From: SCTD01 sp963784675 | Lineage (GTDB): Bacteria; Actinomycetota; Actinomycetes; Mycobacteriales; SCTD01 | DNA: 64,000 nucleotides | Assembly (NCBI GenBank): GCA_963784675.1 | Contig: CAWASE010000023.1 | Coordinates: forward strand, 124,001-188,000 | Reading direction: 5' to 3' | Shown: one piece after another, positions 9,483 through 18,172 of the stretch | Layout: the number at the start of each line of letters is the position of its first letter | Numbering within the stretch: the stretch's first letter is position 1 | Program-made: the position numbers and the translations under genes | Notes under the pieces: generated by a model | What the model was told of the DNA's origin: nothing | Databases searched by the model: none | The model's input: only the letters and a program-made list of their open reading frames with translations

Positions 9483-10760
9483 TCAGGCGGACTTCTCGCG
9501 TCGTTCGCGCCGGGCCGGGGCGGCCGCGTCGCGCGGCACCAAGGTCGGGGCGACGTGCTCGAGCACGACCTCGCGGCTGACGATGCAGGTGGAGACGTCG
9601 CCGCGGCTCGGTAGGTCGTACATCACCGAGAGCAGCACCTCCTCCATGATCGCCCGCAGGCCGCGAGCACCGGTGCCGCGCTTGATGGCCTGTTCTGCGA
9701 TCGCTTCGAGCGCGTCCTCGGTGAACTCGAGCTCGACCTGATCGAGCTCGAAGAGCTTGCGGTACTGACGCACCAGCGCGTTCTTCGGCTCGGTGAGGAT
9801 CGCGACGAGGGCGTCCTTGTCGAGGTTGTGCACGCTCGTGAGGACCGGCAGCCGGCCGATGAACTCCGGGATCATGCCGTACTTGAGCAGGTCCTCGGGC
9901 ATCGCGTCGGCGAAGACGTGCCCCGGGTCGACCTCGTTCTTGCTGTGCGTGATCGAGGTGAAGCCGATGGCCTTCTTGTTCGTGCGCTGCTCGATCACCT
10001 TGTCCAGGCCGGCGAACGCGCCGCCGACGATGAACAACACGTTGGTGGTGTCGATCTGGATGAACTCCTGGTGCGGGTGCTTGCGTCCGCCCTGCGGAGG
10101 CACGCTCGCGGTGGTGCCCTCCAGGATCTTCAGCAGCGCCTGCTGCACGCCCTCGCCGGAGACGTCGCGCGTGATCGACGGGTTCTCGCTCTTGCGGGCG
10201 ATCTTGTCGACCTCGTCGATGTAGATGATCCCCGTCTCGGCCTTCTTGACGTCGTAGTCCGCCGCCTGGATCAGCTTGAGCAGGATGTTCTCGACGTCTT
10301 CGCCCACGTAACCGGCCTCGGTCAGCGCGGTGGCGTCGGCGATGGCGAACGGGACGTTGAGCATCTTCGCCAGCGTCTGGGCCAGGAGCGTCTTGCCGCA
10401 GCCGGTCGGACCCAGCAGCAGGATGTTGCTCTTCTGCAGCTCGACGGCGTCCTTGTCGTTGCCGCCGGCCTGGATGCGCTTGTAGTGGTTGTAGACCGCG
10501 ACGGCCAGGGTGCGCTTCGCAGTCTCCTGGCCGATCACGTAGCCGTCGAGGAACTCGTAGATCTCACGGGGCTTGGGGAGCTCGTCCCACTTCAGCTCCG
10601 AGGACTCGCTCAGCTCTTCTTCGATGATCTCGTTGCACAGGTCGATGCACTCGTCGCAGATGTACACGCCCGGACCGGCGATGAGCTTCTTGACCTGCTT
10701 CTGCGACTTGCCGCAGAACGAGCACTTCAGCAGGTCGCCGCCGTCGCCGATGCGTGCCAC
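9483..10760 (-). CDS. clpX: ATP-dependent Clp protease ATP-binding subunit ClpX
   Basis: A 425-residue AAA+ unfoldase that feeds substrates to the ClpP1P2 peptidase. The N-terminal zinc-binding domain carries CSFCGKSQ (Cys13, Cys16) and CDEC (Cys35, Cys38). The Walker A motif GPTGCGKT is at about 116-123, the pore loop AGYVGED near 153, and Walker B IIYIDEVDK near 175-183. No truncation is seen. It sits 180 bp downstream of clpP2, on the same strand, in the usual actinobacterial order tig-clpP1-clpP2-clpX. Confidence 0.98.
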   Translation of the reverse strand: MARIGDGGDLLKCSFCGKSQKQVKKLIAGPGVYICDECIDLCNEIIEEELSESSELKWDELPKPREIYEFLDGYVIGQETAKRTLAVAVYNHYKRIQAGGNDKDAVELQKSNILLLGPTGCGKTLLAQTLAKMLNVPFAIADATALTEAGYVGEDVENILLKLIQAADYDVKKAETGIIYIDEVDKIARKSENPSITRDVSGEGVQQALLKILEGTTASVPPQGGRKHPHQEFIQIDTTNVLFIVGGAFAGLDKVIEQRTNKKAIGFTSITHSKNEVDPGHVFADAMPEDLLKYGMIPEFIGRLPVLTSVHNLDKDALVAILTEPKNALVRQYRKLFELDQVELEFTEDALEAIAEQAIKRGTGARGLRAIMEEVLLSVMYDLPSRGDVSTCIVSREVVLEHVAPTLVPRDAAAPARRERREKSA

Positions 10761-10940
10761 CTCGTGGTCCTCGTCCCTGTCGTCCGGCGCCAGCCGGGCC
10801 GGTCTCGGTGTCCTGGTCCTGCTCGAAGGTACCGCCTGTCGGCGCTCCGAGGCACTGCTTCGGGCCGTCTGCGGGCAGCGTCTGCGCTGCCGGGCCAGGG
10901 CCGGGGCGGTGCGCCCCTGCCCCGTGCCGGTGCCGAGGGG

Positions 10941-11588
10941 CTAGCGGCCGGCACCTGTCTGCGACACGGTCTTGCGCGTCGAGACGACTTCGTCGATCAG
11001 GCCGTACTCGACCGCGTCCTGAGCAGTGAGGATCTTGTCGCGCTCGATGTCGGTGCGGATGAGCGAGGCGTCGCGACCGGTGTGGCGGGCCAGCATCTGC
11101 TCGAGCAGGTCGCGCATGCGCAGGATCTCGCGCGCCTGGATCTCGATGTCGGAGGACTGGCCCTCACCGCCGCCGGACGGCTGGTGGATGAGCACCCGGG
11201 CGTGCTCGAGCGCGAGCCGCTTGCCCTTGGTACCGGCTGCCAGCACGACCGCCGCGGCCGAGGCGGCCTGACCCATGCAGATCGTCTGGATCTCGGGCTT
11301 GACGAACTGCATGGTGTCGTAGATGGCCGTCAGGGCCGTGAACGAGCCACCGGGGCTGTTGATGTAGATGCTGATGTCGCGGTCGGGGTCCTCGGACTCC
11401 AGGTGCAGCATCTGCGCCATGACGACGTTGGCGACGCCGTCGTCGATGGGGGTGCCCAGGAAGATGATGCGCTCCTTGAGCAGGCGGCTGTAGATGTCGA
11501 AGGAGCGCTCGCCGCGCGAGGTCTGCTCGATGACGATCGGGATCGTGTAGTTGGTGACGTCGCCGAAGCTCATGTCGTGGTTGCTCAT
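10941..11588 (-). CDS. clpP2: ATP-dependent Clp protease proteolytic subunit, second of the pair
   Basis: A 215-residue serine peptidase subunit. The catalytic residues are Ser110 (CMGQAASAAAV) and His135 (RVLIHQPSGG), with a matching downstream Asp. The N terminus has the ClpP processing-type leader before IPIVIEQTSRGERSFD. An AGGAGG ribosome site precedes the ATG. In actinobacteria ClpP1 and ClpP2 form a mixed tetradecamer, and both are normally needed for viability. Because clpP1 upstream carries a frameshift, the sequence as given also reads clpP1 straight into this gene (see clpP1). Confidence 0.97.
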   Translation of the reverse strand: MSNHDMSFGDVTNYTIPIVIEQTSRGERSFDIYSRLLKERIIFLGTPIDDGVANVVMAQMLHLESEDPDRDISIYINSPGGSFTALTAIYDTMQFVKPEIQTICMGQAASAAAVVLAAGTKGKRLALEHARVLIHQPSGGGEGQSSDIEIQAREILRMRDLLEQMLARHTGRDASLIRTDIERDKILTAQDAVEYGLIDEVVSTRKTVSQTGAGR

Positions 11589-11599
11589 GGCAGGTCCTC

Positions 11600-12287
11600 C
11601 TAGGCCCGGGTGCCGGCGCCGGACGGGACGTCCTTGGCACCGACGATGACGTGGTCGACGAAGCCGTACTCCTTGGCCTCCTCGGCCGAGAACCACCGGT
11701 CGCGGTCGGAGTCCTTGTTGATCTGCTCGACCGTCTGGCCGGTGTGGAAGGCGATGCGCTCGGCCATCTTGCTTCTTGGTGTAGAGCATCTGCTCGGCCT
11801 GGATGGCGATGTCGGAGGCCGTGCCGCCGATGCCGCCGGAGGGCTGGTGCATCATGATCCGCGCGTGCGGCATGACGTAGCGCTTGCCGGCGGCGCCGGC
11901 GCAGAGCAGGAACTGCCCCATCGAGGCGGCCAGCCCCAGCCCGACGGTGGCGACGTCGTTGGCGACGAACTGCATCGTGTCGTAGATGGCCATGCCGGCC
12001 GAGACCGAGCCGCCGGGGCTGTTGATGTAGAGGAAGATGTCGCGCTCGGGGTCCTCGGCCGCCAGCAGCAGCAGCTGCGCGCAGATGGCGTTGGCCATGT
12101 CGTCCATCACCGGCTGGCCGAGGAAGATGATGCGTTCCTTCAGCAGCCGGTTGAAGACCTGGGCGTCCAGGCCCATGTCACCGCCGGCCGAGCGGGCCAG
12201 CGGTGCGGCGTGCCCGAACGCGGTCGGGAGCGCCGGACCGGCGCTGCCGGCGATGGGTGACGGGGTGGTTGCGGGGGGGTAGCTCAC
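11600..12287 (-). pseudogene. clpP1: ATP-dependent Clp protease proteolytic subunit clpP1, with one frameshift
   Basis: The first 172 residues are a normal ClpP: Ser122 in GLAASMGQFLLCAG and His147 in ARIMMHQPSGG. After QMLYTKK the frame breaks. One extra base around 11771 shifts it. Removing that base restores KKKMAERIAFHTGQTVEQI, DSDRDRWFSAEEAKEYGF and a TAG stop at 11600, 12 bases before clpP2. Without correction the frame runs on in phase into clpP2 and would make a 448-residue ClpP1'-ClpP2 fusion lacking the ClpP1 C-terminal third, including the region with the catalytic Asp. The gene is probably essential, so a sequence error is the best explanation; a real mutation cannot be ruled out. 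Confidence 0.85.
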
Positions 12288-12396
12288 AGGAGTCCTGCCC
12301 TCGGATCTCGGGTCGGGCGGCGCGGGACGGGCCCGCTGCCTGACGTGCGGTGCCGGTCGGGGACCGATCGGCGGCCGGGTCGGTGCTGCTGATCCG

Positions 12397-12419
12397 GCTG
12401 GCTGTCAGGGACAGTAACG
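12397..12419. promoter_or_regulatory. tig-clpP1 spacer with small inverted repeat
   Basis: The 193-bp spacer between tig and clpP1 contains a perfect 5-bp inverted repeat, CTGTC-AGG-GACAG, in the middle of an otherwise plain GC-rich stretch. It could be part of a regulatory site for the clpP operon, but no known operator such as a ClgR box is clearly recognisable. Confidence 0.2.
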
Positions 12420-12480
12420 CCGCCCGGCGACACGTCATCCCGCCGACGGCCCCGTTTCGCCGTGGGCAGACAGCCGGTGG

Positions 12481-13887
12481 CTACTGCTCGTCGAGGTAGT
12501 GGACGGTGCCGTCGCCGTGGGTGTGGAAGGGGCGGCCGTCCTCGTCGATCTGCGTGTCGTCGTCCTGGCCGAGGTCGTCGCGCAGCGCCTCGAGGTCGAC
12601 AGCGTTGCCGGACGCGTCCAGGATCGTCGCGGACTCCATGACGGTGGCGAGCGCCTTGCCGCGGCGCACCTCGGCCACCAGGCCCTGCAGCTGCCCGGAC
12701 TGGATGACGTTCTGCGCGAACTGGTCCGGCGTGACGTTCGCGCGCTGGGCCCGCCGCACGATCTGGTCGGTGAGCTCGGCGTCGGTGACCCCCAGCTCTT
12801 CCTTGTCGGCGACGGCGTCGAGCACGAGCTGGGCCTTGACGGCGGCGGTGGCGCTCTCGCGCACCTCCTCGTCGAACTCCTCCTCGCCCTTGCCCTCGTT
12901 CTCCAGGTACAGGTCCAGGGTCAGCCCCGCCTGCTGCAGCTGCTGCGTGGTGCTCTCGCGGCGCCAGGCCAGCTCGGCCTCGAGCACCGACTCCGGGAGC
13001 GGGACCTCGATCGCCGCCAGCAGCGCCTCGAGCACCTTGTCGCGCGCCTGGACGCCCTGCTCGAGCTTCTTCATCTTGTCCAGGCGTCCGCGGACGTCGG
13101 CCTCGAGCTCGGCGAAGGTCTCGAAGCCGGTGGACTCGGCCCAGGTGTCGTCGGCGGCAGGCAGCTCGCGCTCGTTGACCGCCTGCACGGTGACGGCGAC
13201 CTCGGCCTGCTGGCCCTCGTACTCGCCGGCGACCAGCGTCGTGGTGAAGGTCTTCGCGTCGCCCGCGCTGGCGCCGGTGACGGCGTCGTCCATGCCCTCG
13301 AGCAGGTCGCCCTTGCCGACCTCGTAGGACAGGCCGGTGGCCGTCCCGCCGGGGACCTCCTCGCCGGCGACCGTCGCGACGAGGTCCAGCGTGACGAAGT
13401 CTCCTACCGTCGAGGCGCGCTCGACCGGGACGAGGCGGGCGAAGCGCTCGCGCAGCTCGTCGACCTGGGTGCTGACGTCGTCGTCGGTGACCACTGCGTC
13501 CTCGACGGTCACCGACAGGCTGTCGAACGCCGGGATCTCGAACTCCGGCCGGACGTCGACCTCGGCGGTGAAGGAGAGCTCGACGCCGTCGTCGAGCTTG
13601 GTGACGTCGACCTCGGGACGCCCCACCGGCGCGACGCCGGTCTCGGAGACGGCCTCGGAGTACAGCCGCGGCAGGGCCTCCTGCACGGCCTCCTCGAGCA
13701 CGACCCCGCGACCGACGCGCTGGTCCAGGATGCGCGGCGGCACCTTGCCGGGACGGAAGCCCTGCACCCGGACCTGCGCGCCGATCTTCTTGTAGGCGCT
13801 GTCGAGCTCGGCCTTGAGCTCTTCGAAGGGAACCTCGACAGTGAGGCGGACCCTCGTGGGGCTCAGGGTCTCGACGGCGCTCTGCAC
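12481..13887 (-). CDS. tig: trigger factor, ribosome-associated chaperone
   Basis: A 468-residue trigger factor. The ribosome-binding N-terminal domain has the signature VQGFRPGKVPPRIL (residues 41-54). The middle FKBP-like prolyl isomerase domain follows, with VTLDLVATVAGE and LSYEVGKGDLLEGMDDA. A long helical C-terminal domain ends in an acidic tail (DDDTQIDEDG). I chose the GTG at 13887, giving VQSAVETLSPTRV, because the family homology starts there. The gene ends about 190 bp before clpP1, on the same strand. Confidence 0.97.
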   Translation of the reverse strand: MQSAVETLSPTRVRLTVEVPFEELKAELDSAYKKIGAQVRVQGFRPGKVPPRILDQRVGRGVVLEEAVQEALPRLYSEAVSETGVAPVGRPEVDVTKLDDGVELSFTAEVDVRPEFEIPAFDSLSVTVEDAVVTDDDVSTQVDELRERFARLVPVERASTVGDFVTLDLVATVAGEEVPGGTATGLSYEVGKGDLLEGMDDAVTGASAGDAKTFTTTLVAGEYEGQQAEVAVTVQAVNERELPAADDTWAESTGFETFAELEADVRGRLDKMKKLEQGVQARDKVLEALLAAIEVPLPESVLEAELAWRRESTTQQLQQAGLTLDLYLENEGKGEEEFDEEVRESATAAVKAQLVLDAVADKEELGVTDAELTDQIVRRAQRANVTPDQFAQNVIQSGQLQGLVAEVRRGKALATVMESATILDASGNAVDLEALRDDLGQDDDTQIDEDGRPFHTHGDGTVHYLDEQ

Positions 13888-13957
13888 TGGTGCTGGTCCT
13901 CTCGGGGCGGGTGTGATGATCCGTCGGCATGACGGAAGCGCGCCGCTCAGGGGACGG

Positions 13958-14030
13958 TCGGGGCGGCGGGACTCGAACCCGCGGTCTCCTGCTCCCAAAG
14001 CAGGCGCGCTAGCCACTACGCTACGCCCCG
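13958..14030 (-). tRNA. tRNA-Pro (anticodon TGG)
   Basis: On the minus strand the acceptor stem CGGGGCG pairs with CGCCCCG, followed by discriminator A. The anticodon arm is CCTGC-TTTGGGA-GCAGG, giving TGG. The T arm is GCGGG-TTCGAGT-CCCGC. The 3' CCA is not encoded. It lies between the tig start and the divergent diguanylate cyclase gene. Confidence 0.95.
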
Positions 14031-14324
14031 CGTGACTCGGGGACGATCCTAGTCCCCGGGACGCCGCCGGGGTGCGGCCGACGAGCGGCGCCGCGGATCG
14101 ACGCAACGACCGGTGCGACGAGTGCGCAGGCGTCGCCCGGCGCTGGAGGGCGGCACGTGGCGTGGTCGGCCGGCCCTGCCGGGGACGCTGGACGCATCTT
14201 CTCGGCAGTTCGGGTGATCTGCCGACGACCCGGCCGGGCGCGGCTATCGTGAGCGGGTGACCGTGTCGTGCTGGCGGTCCTTCCTCCGCAGGTGACGTGG
14301 CGGGGCGCAACCAGGAGTCACCGC

Positions 14325-15383
14325 GTGGGCACGATCGCACGGGGCTCGAGATCCCTGCCCGTCTCGACCAGGCAGGCATCGTCTGACGCGGTGCTGGCGC
14401 TGGCAGCCTTCTACGGCGCGGGGGGCCTGCTCTGTCTGCTGTCGCTCGTGGTCCCGGGCTGGGAAGGGCGCCACGAAGACATCATCCTGGCGGTCGGCGT
14501 GGTCGCCACCGTCGTCGCGGCCGCCCTGCCGCTGGCCCGGACCTGGCTGACCGGACGCGTCTGCTACGTCCTGGTGATCCTCGGTTCCTTCCTCATCGCG
14601 GCCCTCGCCTACGCCGGGGCGGGCGGCGCCGCGTCAGCCACCTACGCCGGGTTCGACGTCTGGGTCGCGGTCTACTCGTTCCTGTTCTTCTCACCGCGCT
14701 CTGCTGCCGTGCAGGTGCTCGTCGCCTTGACGTCTCAGGTCGCCGCGCTCGTCGCCGTGGGCGAGAACGCGGTGGTTCCCGCTCAGGTTCTGCTGAGCGC
14801 GGGCACGATCCTGGCGACCGGTGCGGTGGTCGGGATGCTGGCAGCACGCCTGCGCACCCTGACCTTGACAGATGAGCTCACGGGGCTGCCCAACCGTCGT
14901 TCTCTGACCCTCACACTTCAGGACCGGCTGTCCCGGCACCGCGGTCGCCCTCCTGTGGCGATCCTCGGCATCGATCTCGACGGCTTCAAGATCCTGAACG
15001 ACACGCTCGGACACGCGGCCGGTGACGCCCTGCTGCGGGAGGTCGCCGCCCGCTGGACGGCAGAGCTCCGCGCGGGCGACGTCCTGGCCCGTCACGGTGG
15101 TGACGAGTTCCTGGCCGTCCTCAACGACTGCACCGTCAAGAGGGCGCAGGCCGTTGCTGCCCGGCTGATCGAGGCCATCCCGGGACCGACCTCGGCGTGC
15201 GTCGGCCTGGTCGTCGTGCCAGGCGGTCACGATGCACCCCCAGCCGATATCGCTGACCTGCTGGCACGGGTGGACGCGGCGCTGTACCGGGGCAAGTCCA
15301 GTGGGGCAGGGAGCGTTGCCCTGTGCCTGGGTCCGCCCGCTCCCGCCGAACCTCTCCCTTCCGCCGAGGATCCAGCCGCGTAG
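14325..15383 (+). CDS. membrane-bound diguanylate cyclase (GGDEF)
   Basis: A protein of about 352 residues that makes cyclic di-GMP. The first half is a membrane sensor of roughly six hydrophobic segments (for example VLALAAFYGAGGLLCLLSLV and YVLVILGSFLIAALAYAG). The second half is a GGDEF domain with LTDELTGLPNRR, LGIDLDGFKILNDTLGHAAG and an intact HGGDEFLAVL active site. RAGD lies five residues before GGDEF and is the RxxD product-inhibition site. I chose the GTG at 14325 because AGGAG lies 8 bases upstream; an in-frame ATG at 14268 is possible. Confidence 0.88.
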   Translation: MGTIARGSRSLPVSTRQASSDAVLALAAFYGAGGLLCLLSLVVPGWEGRHEDIILAVGVVATVVAAALPLARTWLTGRVCYVLVILGSFLIAALAYAGAGGAASATYAGFDVWVAVYSFLFFSPRSAAVQVLVALTSQVAALVAVGENAVVPAQVLLSAGTILATGAVVGMLAARLRTLTLTDELTGLPNRRSLTLTLQDRLSRHRGRPPVAILGIDLDGFKILNDTLGHAAGDALLREVAARWTAELRAGDVLARHGGDEFLAVLNDCTVKRAQAVAARLIEAIPGPTSACVGLVVVPGGHDAPPADIADLLARVDAALYRGKSSGAGSVALCLGPPAPAEPLPSAEDPAA

Positions 15384-15706
15384 CCGCCAGTTCCTTGCCG
15401 TTGGCAGTGGCCGTTGGCAGTGGCCGGAAGCGCTGCCCAGCAGAGTGTCTCGTCCCCGGTTTGGTGGGGACCCTCACGCCGCGGAGAAAGGATGGAGGCA
15501 CTACGGAAGTACCCGGACGTGCTGCGCGAGCGGGCTGGGCGGAGGGCTGGTGGTGATCCAGGCTGGTTGCCGGCCCGGGACGTCCACGACGGACGCGGAG
15601 CAGTCGGCCGCGACGGTCGGCACGGAGCCGTCGCTCACCGGCACTGTCCGACGCCTCGTTGCACGGCCCTCTCACGTGGGCCGATAGGCTGTCCGAGCAC
15701 TGCACC
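15384..15706. other. gene-free spacer with two 13-bp tandem copies
   Basis: No convincing gene on either strand. At 15397-15422 the unit GCCGTTGGCAGTG occurs twice in tandem, just after the diguanylate cyclase stop. The rest is featureless up to tRNA-Gly. Confidence 0.5.
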
Positions 15707-15777
15707 GCGGGCGTAGCTCAATGGTAGAGCCTCAGTCTTCCAAACTGACTACGCGGGTTCGATTCCCGTCGCCCGCT
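15707..15777 (+). tRNA. tRNA-Gly (anticodon TCC)
   Basis: The acceptor stem GCGGGCG pairs with CGCCCGC, followed by discriminator T. The anticodon stem-loop is CAGTC-TTCCAAA-CTGAC-like and carries TCC. The T arm is CGGG-TTCGATT-CCCG. CCA follows directly at 15778-15780, so the 3' end is encoded. A degenerate copy of its 3' half lies near 16278-16315. Confidence 0.96.
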
Positions 15778-15925
15778 CCAGTAGAACCGCAGGTCAGAAG
15801 CTTCTTCCGGGTCGTCCGGGTGGTGACCGCAGAGGACCTGCACAGCCCCCTGTGACCCCTGTCGCGCCCACGGCTGACCCACGGCCCGCCCACGACAGCC
15901 CTGCACGGGACAGGTCGTGCGGCCC

Positions 15926-16069
15926 TCACGTCAGCCCCGGGCGCCGCTGGAGGCACTCCAGGTGAGTCGGCGGCTCCCTACCGCCTGACGGCGGGTCGGC
16001 GAGGGTGATGACCTGGGTGAGCAGGTCACCGAAGCGCTCGGGGGCTGCCAGGTCGTCGAGCGCACTGAT
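15926..16069 (-). pseudogene. unidentified coding-like remnant
   Basis: On the minus strand 47 sense codons run to a TGA at 15926 and read like real protein (ISALDDLAAPERFGDLLTQ, then VITLADPPSGG, then THLECLQRRPGLT). There is no start codon: an in-frame TGA lies two codons upstream. It looks like the C-terminal scrap of a decayed gene. I do not recognise the family. It lies between tRNA-Gly and the degenerate tRNA copy, so it may be debris of a lost insertion. Confidence 0.3.
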
Positions 16070-16277
16070 GGCTCACAGAACGAGGAGCACGGGCCTGACG
16101 CGCGATCCGTGTGGCGCCCGACAGAGGAGTGACAGCCGGCTGATGGCGCGTCCGAGAGTCGCGGCGCTGCGCCGTCACCGGGGACGGCACCTTCCGCGAG
16201 TCACGCGACCGAGGCCCCGCGTACGCTGACCTGCGGAGAATGGGTCTGGAGCTCCGGCGAGCTCTGCGCTGACGCTT

Positions 16278-16315
16278 CTTCCACCCTGACGAGCGGGTTC
16301 GCTTCCTGCCGCCCG
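16278..16315 (+). repeat. degenerate copy of the tRNA-Gly 3' half (possible old attachment site)
   Basis: From the anticodon loop onward this stretch resembles tRNA-Gly 15737-15775. CTTCCACCCTGAC compares with CTTCCAAACTGAC, and 16293-16315 matches 15753-15775 at 20 of 23 bases (GCGGGTTCG, then TTCC, then CGCCCG). Integrases that use tRNA genes leave such 3'-half copies at the far end of the element. About 500 bp now separate the two copies, with no integrase gene between them. Confidence 0.45.
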
Positions 16316-16337
16316 GACGACCGATCGAGGAACCGAC

Positions 16338-16997
16338 GTGGACCAGCTGCTGCGGGTGCAGAACTTCACCGTCTCTGCCGACGGGTTCGGCGCGGGCGAG
16401 CAGCAGAGCCTCGAGCGCCCCTTCGGTCACGCCGACCCGGGCCGGCTGATGGCTTGGGCGTTCGCCACCGCCAGCTTTCCGAGCAGGACCGGCACTGGCG
16501 GGAGCAGGGGGCTCGACGACTACCTGATGCGCGACTTCGGCCACAACATCGGCGCCGAGATCATGGGACGGAACAAGTTCGGCCCGCAGCGGGGCCCGTG
16601 GCAGGACGAGCAGTGGCAGGGCTGGTGGGGCGACGAGCCGCCGTTCCACACGCCCGTGTTCGTGCTGACCCATCACGCCAGGCCCTCGTTCACCCTCGGG
16701 GACACCACGTTCCACTTCGTGGGCGACGCACCCGCCGAGGTGCTGTCGAAGGCCCGGACCGCGGCCGCCGGCAAGGACGTCCGGCTGGGCGGTGGCGCGA
16801 CGAGCATCCGCCAGTTCCTGGACGCCGACCTGGTGGACACGCTGCACGTCGCCGTCTGTCCGATCGAGCTGGGCTCGGGCAGCCGCCTCTGGCAGTCGCC
16901 GGCAGAGCTGGACGACCGCTTTCACCGCGACGTGGTGCCCAGCCCGAGCGGCGTCGTCCATCACCTGCTGTGGCGCCGCGGAGCAAGGTCCGCGTAG
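16338..16997 (+). CDS. RibD C-terminal / dihydrofolate-reductase-like family protein
   Basis: A 219-residue protein of the DHFR-like RibD_C superfamily. It opens QLLRVQNFTVSADGFGAG, and mid-protein has EIMGRNKFGPQRGPW. The nucleotide-binding end is DVRLGGGATSIRQFLDADL, followed by LHVAVCPIELGSGSRLW. Members of this group are NADPH-dependent reductases of unknown substrate. The gene stands alone, just downstream of the degenerate tRNA copy, and its GTG/ATG context is ordinary. A specific role in riboflavin or folate synthesis is not supported. Confidence 0.85.
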   Translation: MDQLLRVQNFTVSADGFGAGEQQSLERPFGHADPGRLMAWAFATASFPSRTGTGGSRGLDDYLMRDFGHNIGAEIMGRNKFGPQRGPWQDEQWQGWWGDEPPFHTPVFVLTHHARPSFTLGDTTFHFVGDAPAEVLSKARTAAAGKDVRLGGGATSIRQFLDADLVDTLHVAVCPIELGSGSRLWQSPAELDDRFHRDVVPSPSGVVHHLLWRRGARSA

Positions 16998-17112
16998 CAC
17001 CGCAAACTCCCCACCTCGACAGGGCCTTCCCGTCGGCGACGCGGACCACAAGATCACCGACGCGCCGCAGCCGGACCGCCGCGACGTCGTCCCGCGGTGC
17101 CATGCTCCCCAG

Positions 17113-18126
17113 GTGCTCACCCCACCCGGCCATCTCGAGCGTCGGACCGGCTGGGCGCTGGCGTCCGACCCCTTGTTCGCGCAGGCCTGCCGCGACGTGC
17201 TCGGCTATCTCCAGGCGCACCTGGCGATGGGGTTCTGGGCGATCACCCGCGTCGAGAACGGCCGGCAGACCTACCTGGCCGTCCAGGACGACGTCTACGG
17301 CCTGCGGGCGGGCAACTCGCACGAGTGGCAGCAGTCGTACTGCGTGCACATGGCCGCGGGTACCGGTCCGGCGACGGCGCCGGATGCCCAGGCCGTGCCG
17401 GAGTACGCCGCGGCGGGGGTGAACGCCCTGGTGCCGATCGGCGCCTACGCGGGCTCCGTCATCGCCGACGCCGACGGCGGCCTGTTCGGGGCCATCTGCG
17501 GCCTGGACCCGCACGAGCTCACCGGCGCGCGCGCGGAGGCGCTGACCGCCGCGGAGCCCCTGCTCGCCCTGCTCTCCAGGCTGCTCACGACGGCGCTCGC
17601 CGGCGACCGCCAGCGGCACGTGCTGGAGCTGCGGGCGCTGCAGGCGGAGCTCTCGGCAGACACCGACAGCCTCACCGGCGTGCACACGCGGGCCGCCTGG
17701 ACGCGGCTGCTCGCGACCGAGTCGCTGCGCTACAGCGAGCTCAACGACCCGACGGCGATCGTCATCATCGACCTGGACGATCTGAAGGCCACCAACGACA
17801 GTCAGGGCCACGGCGCCGGCGACGCCCTGCTGCAGCGGGCGGCAGCCGCGATCCAGCGTGGCGTACGTGCGGACGACCCGGTGGCGCGGCTGGGGGGCGA
17901 CGAGTTTGGGGTGCTGCTCCGTCACTGCAGCCTTGGCGCCGCGGAGAACCGGACCCGGGACATCCGCCGTCAGCTCAGCGAGCAAGGGGTCGCGGCGTCG
18001 ATCGGGTCGGCCGCTGCCGAGCCGGAAGGGGGTCTGGTCCTCGCGCAGGAGGCCGCGGACCGCGCCATGTACGCCGACAAGCAGCTGCGCAAGGGCGTCG
18101 ACCGGACGACGTCACCGAGGGCGTGA
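17113..18126 (+). CDS. GAF-GGDEF diguanylate cyclase, soluble
   Basis: A cytosolic cyclic di-GMP synthase of about 337 residues. A GAF-like sensor (residues 15-170) includes FWAITRVENGRQTYLAVQDD, HEWQQSYCVHMAAG and AYAGSVIADADGGLFGAICG. The GGDEF domain has DTDSLTGVHTRAAW, IVIIDLDDLKATND, an intact RLGGDEFGVLL and the RxxD site (RADD) five residues before it. No membrane segment is seen. The GTG at 17113 is the first start in frame near the homology; the open frame continues upstream inside the RibD-like gene's shadow. The ribosome site is weak, so the start is uncertain. Confidence 0.85.
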   Translation: MLTPPGHLERRTGWALASDPLFAQACRDVLGYLQAHLAMGFWAITRVENGRQTYLAVQDDVYGLRAGNSHEWQQSYCVHMAAGTGPATAPDAQAVPEYAAAGVNALVPIGAYAGSVIADADGGLFGAICGLDPHELTGARAEALTAAEPLLALLSRLLTTALAGDRQRHVLELRALQAELSADTDSLTGVHTRAAWTRLLATESLRYSELNDPTAIVIIDLDDLKATNDSQGHGAGDALLQRAAAAIQRGVRADDPVARLGGDEFGVLLRHCSLGAAENRTRDIRRQLSEQGVAASIGSAAAEPEGGLVLAQEAADRAMYADKQLRKGVDRTTSPRA

Positions 18127-18172
18127 CGAGCCTCGGTGACGAGGCTGCCGTCCCCCGTCGCTACGGTCTGTC

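Larger units (their letters stand above)
15778..16337. other. 560-bp non-coding stretch after tRNA-Gly
   Basis: No intact gene is supported here on either strand. The stretch holds the coding-like remnant at 15926-16069 and the partial tRNA copy at 16278-16315. Short frames reading back into the tRNA are artefacts of the tRNA sequence. Confidence 0.5.

Noticed and set aside
10941..12287. A natural ClpP1-ClpP2 fusion protein
   Set aside because: The ClpP1 part loses its conserved C terminus exactly at a one-base shift, and clpP2 keeps its own ribosome site and start, so a frameshift explains it better.
13814..14035. Small frame ending in a DSNPRSPAPKAG-type peptide
   Set aside because: It is read through tRNA-Pro; such peptides are a known artefact of tRNA sequence.
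15680..15687. GCCGATAG before tRNA-Gly as a sigma-28 promoter
   Set aside because: No matching -35 at the right spacing and no flagellar gene downstream; chance in GC-rich DNA.
15718..15906. Small minus-strand frame with a GRRESNPRS-type end
   Set aside because: It reads the complement of tRNA-Gly and is the same kind of artefact.
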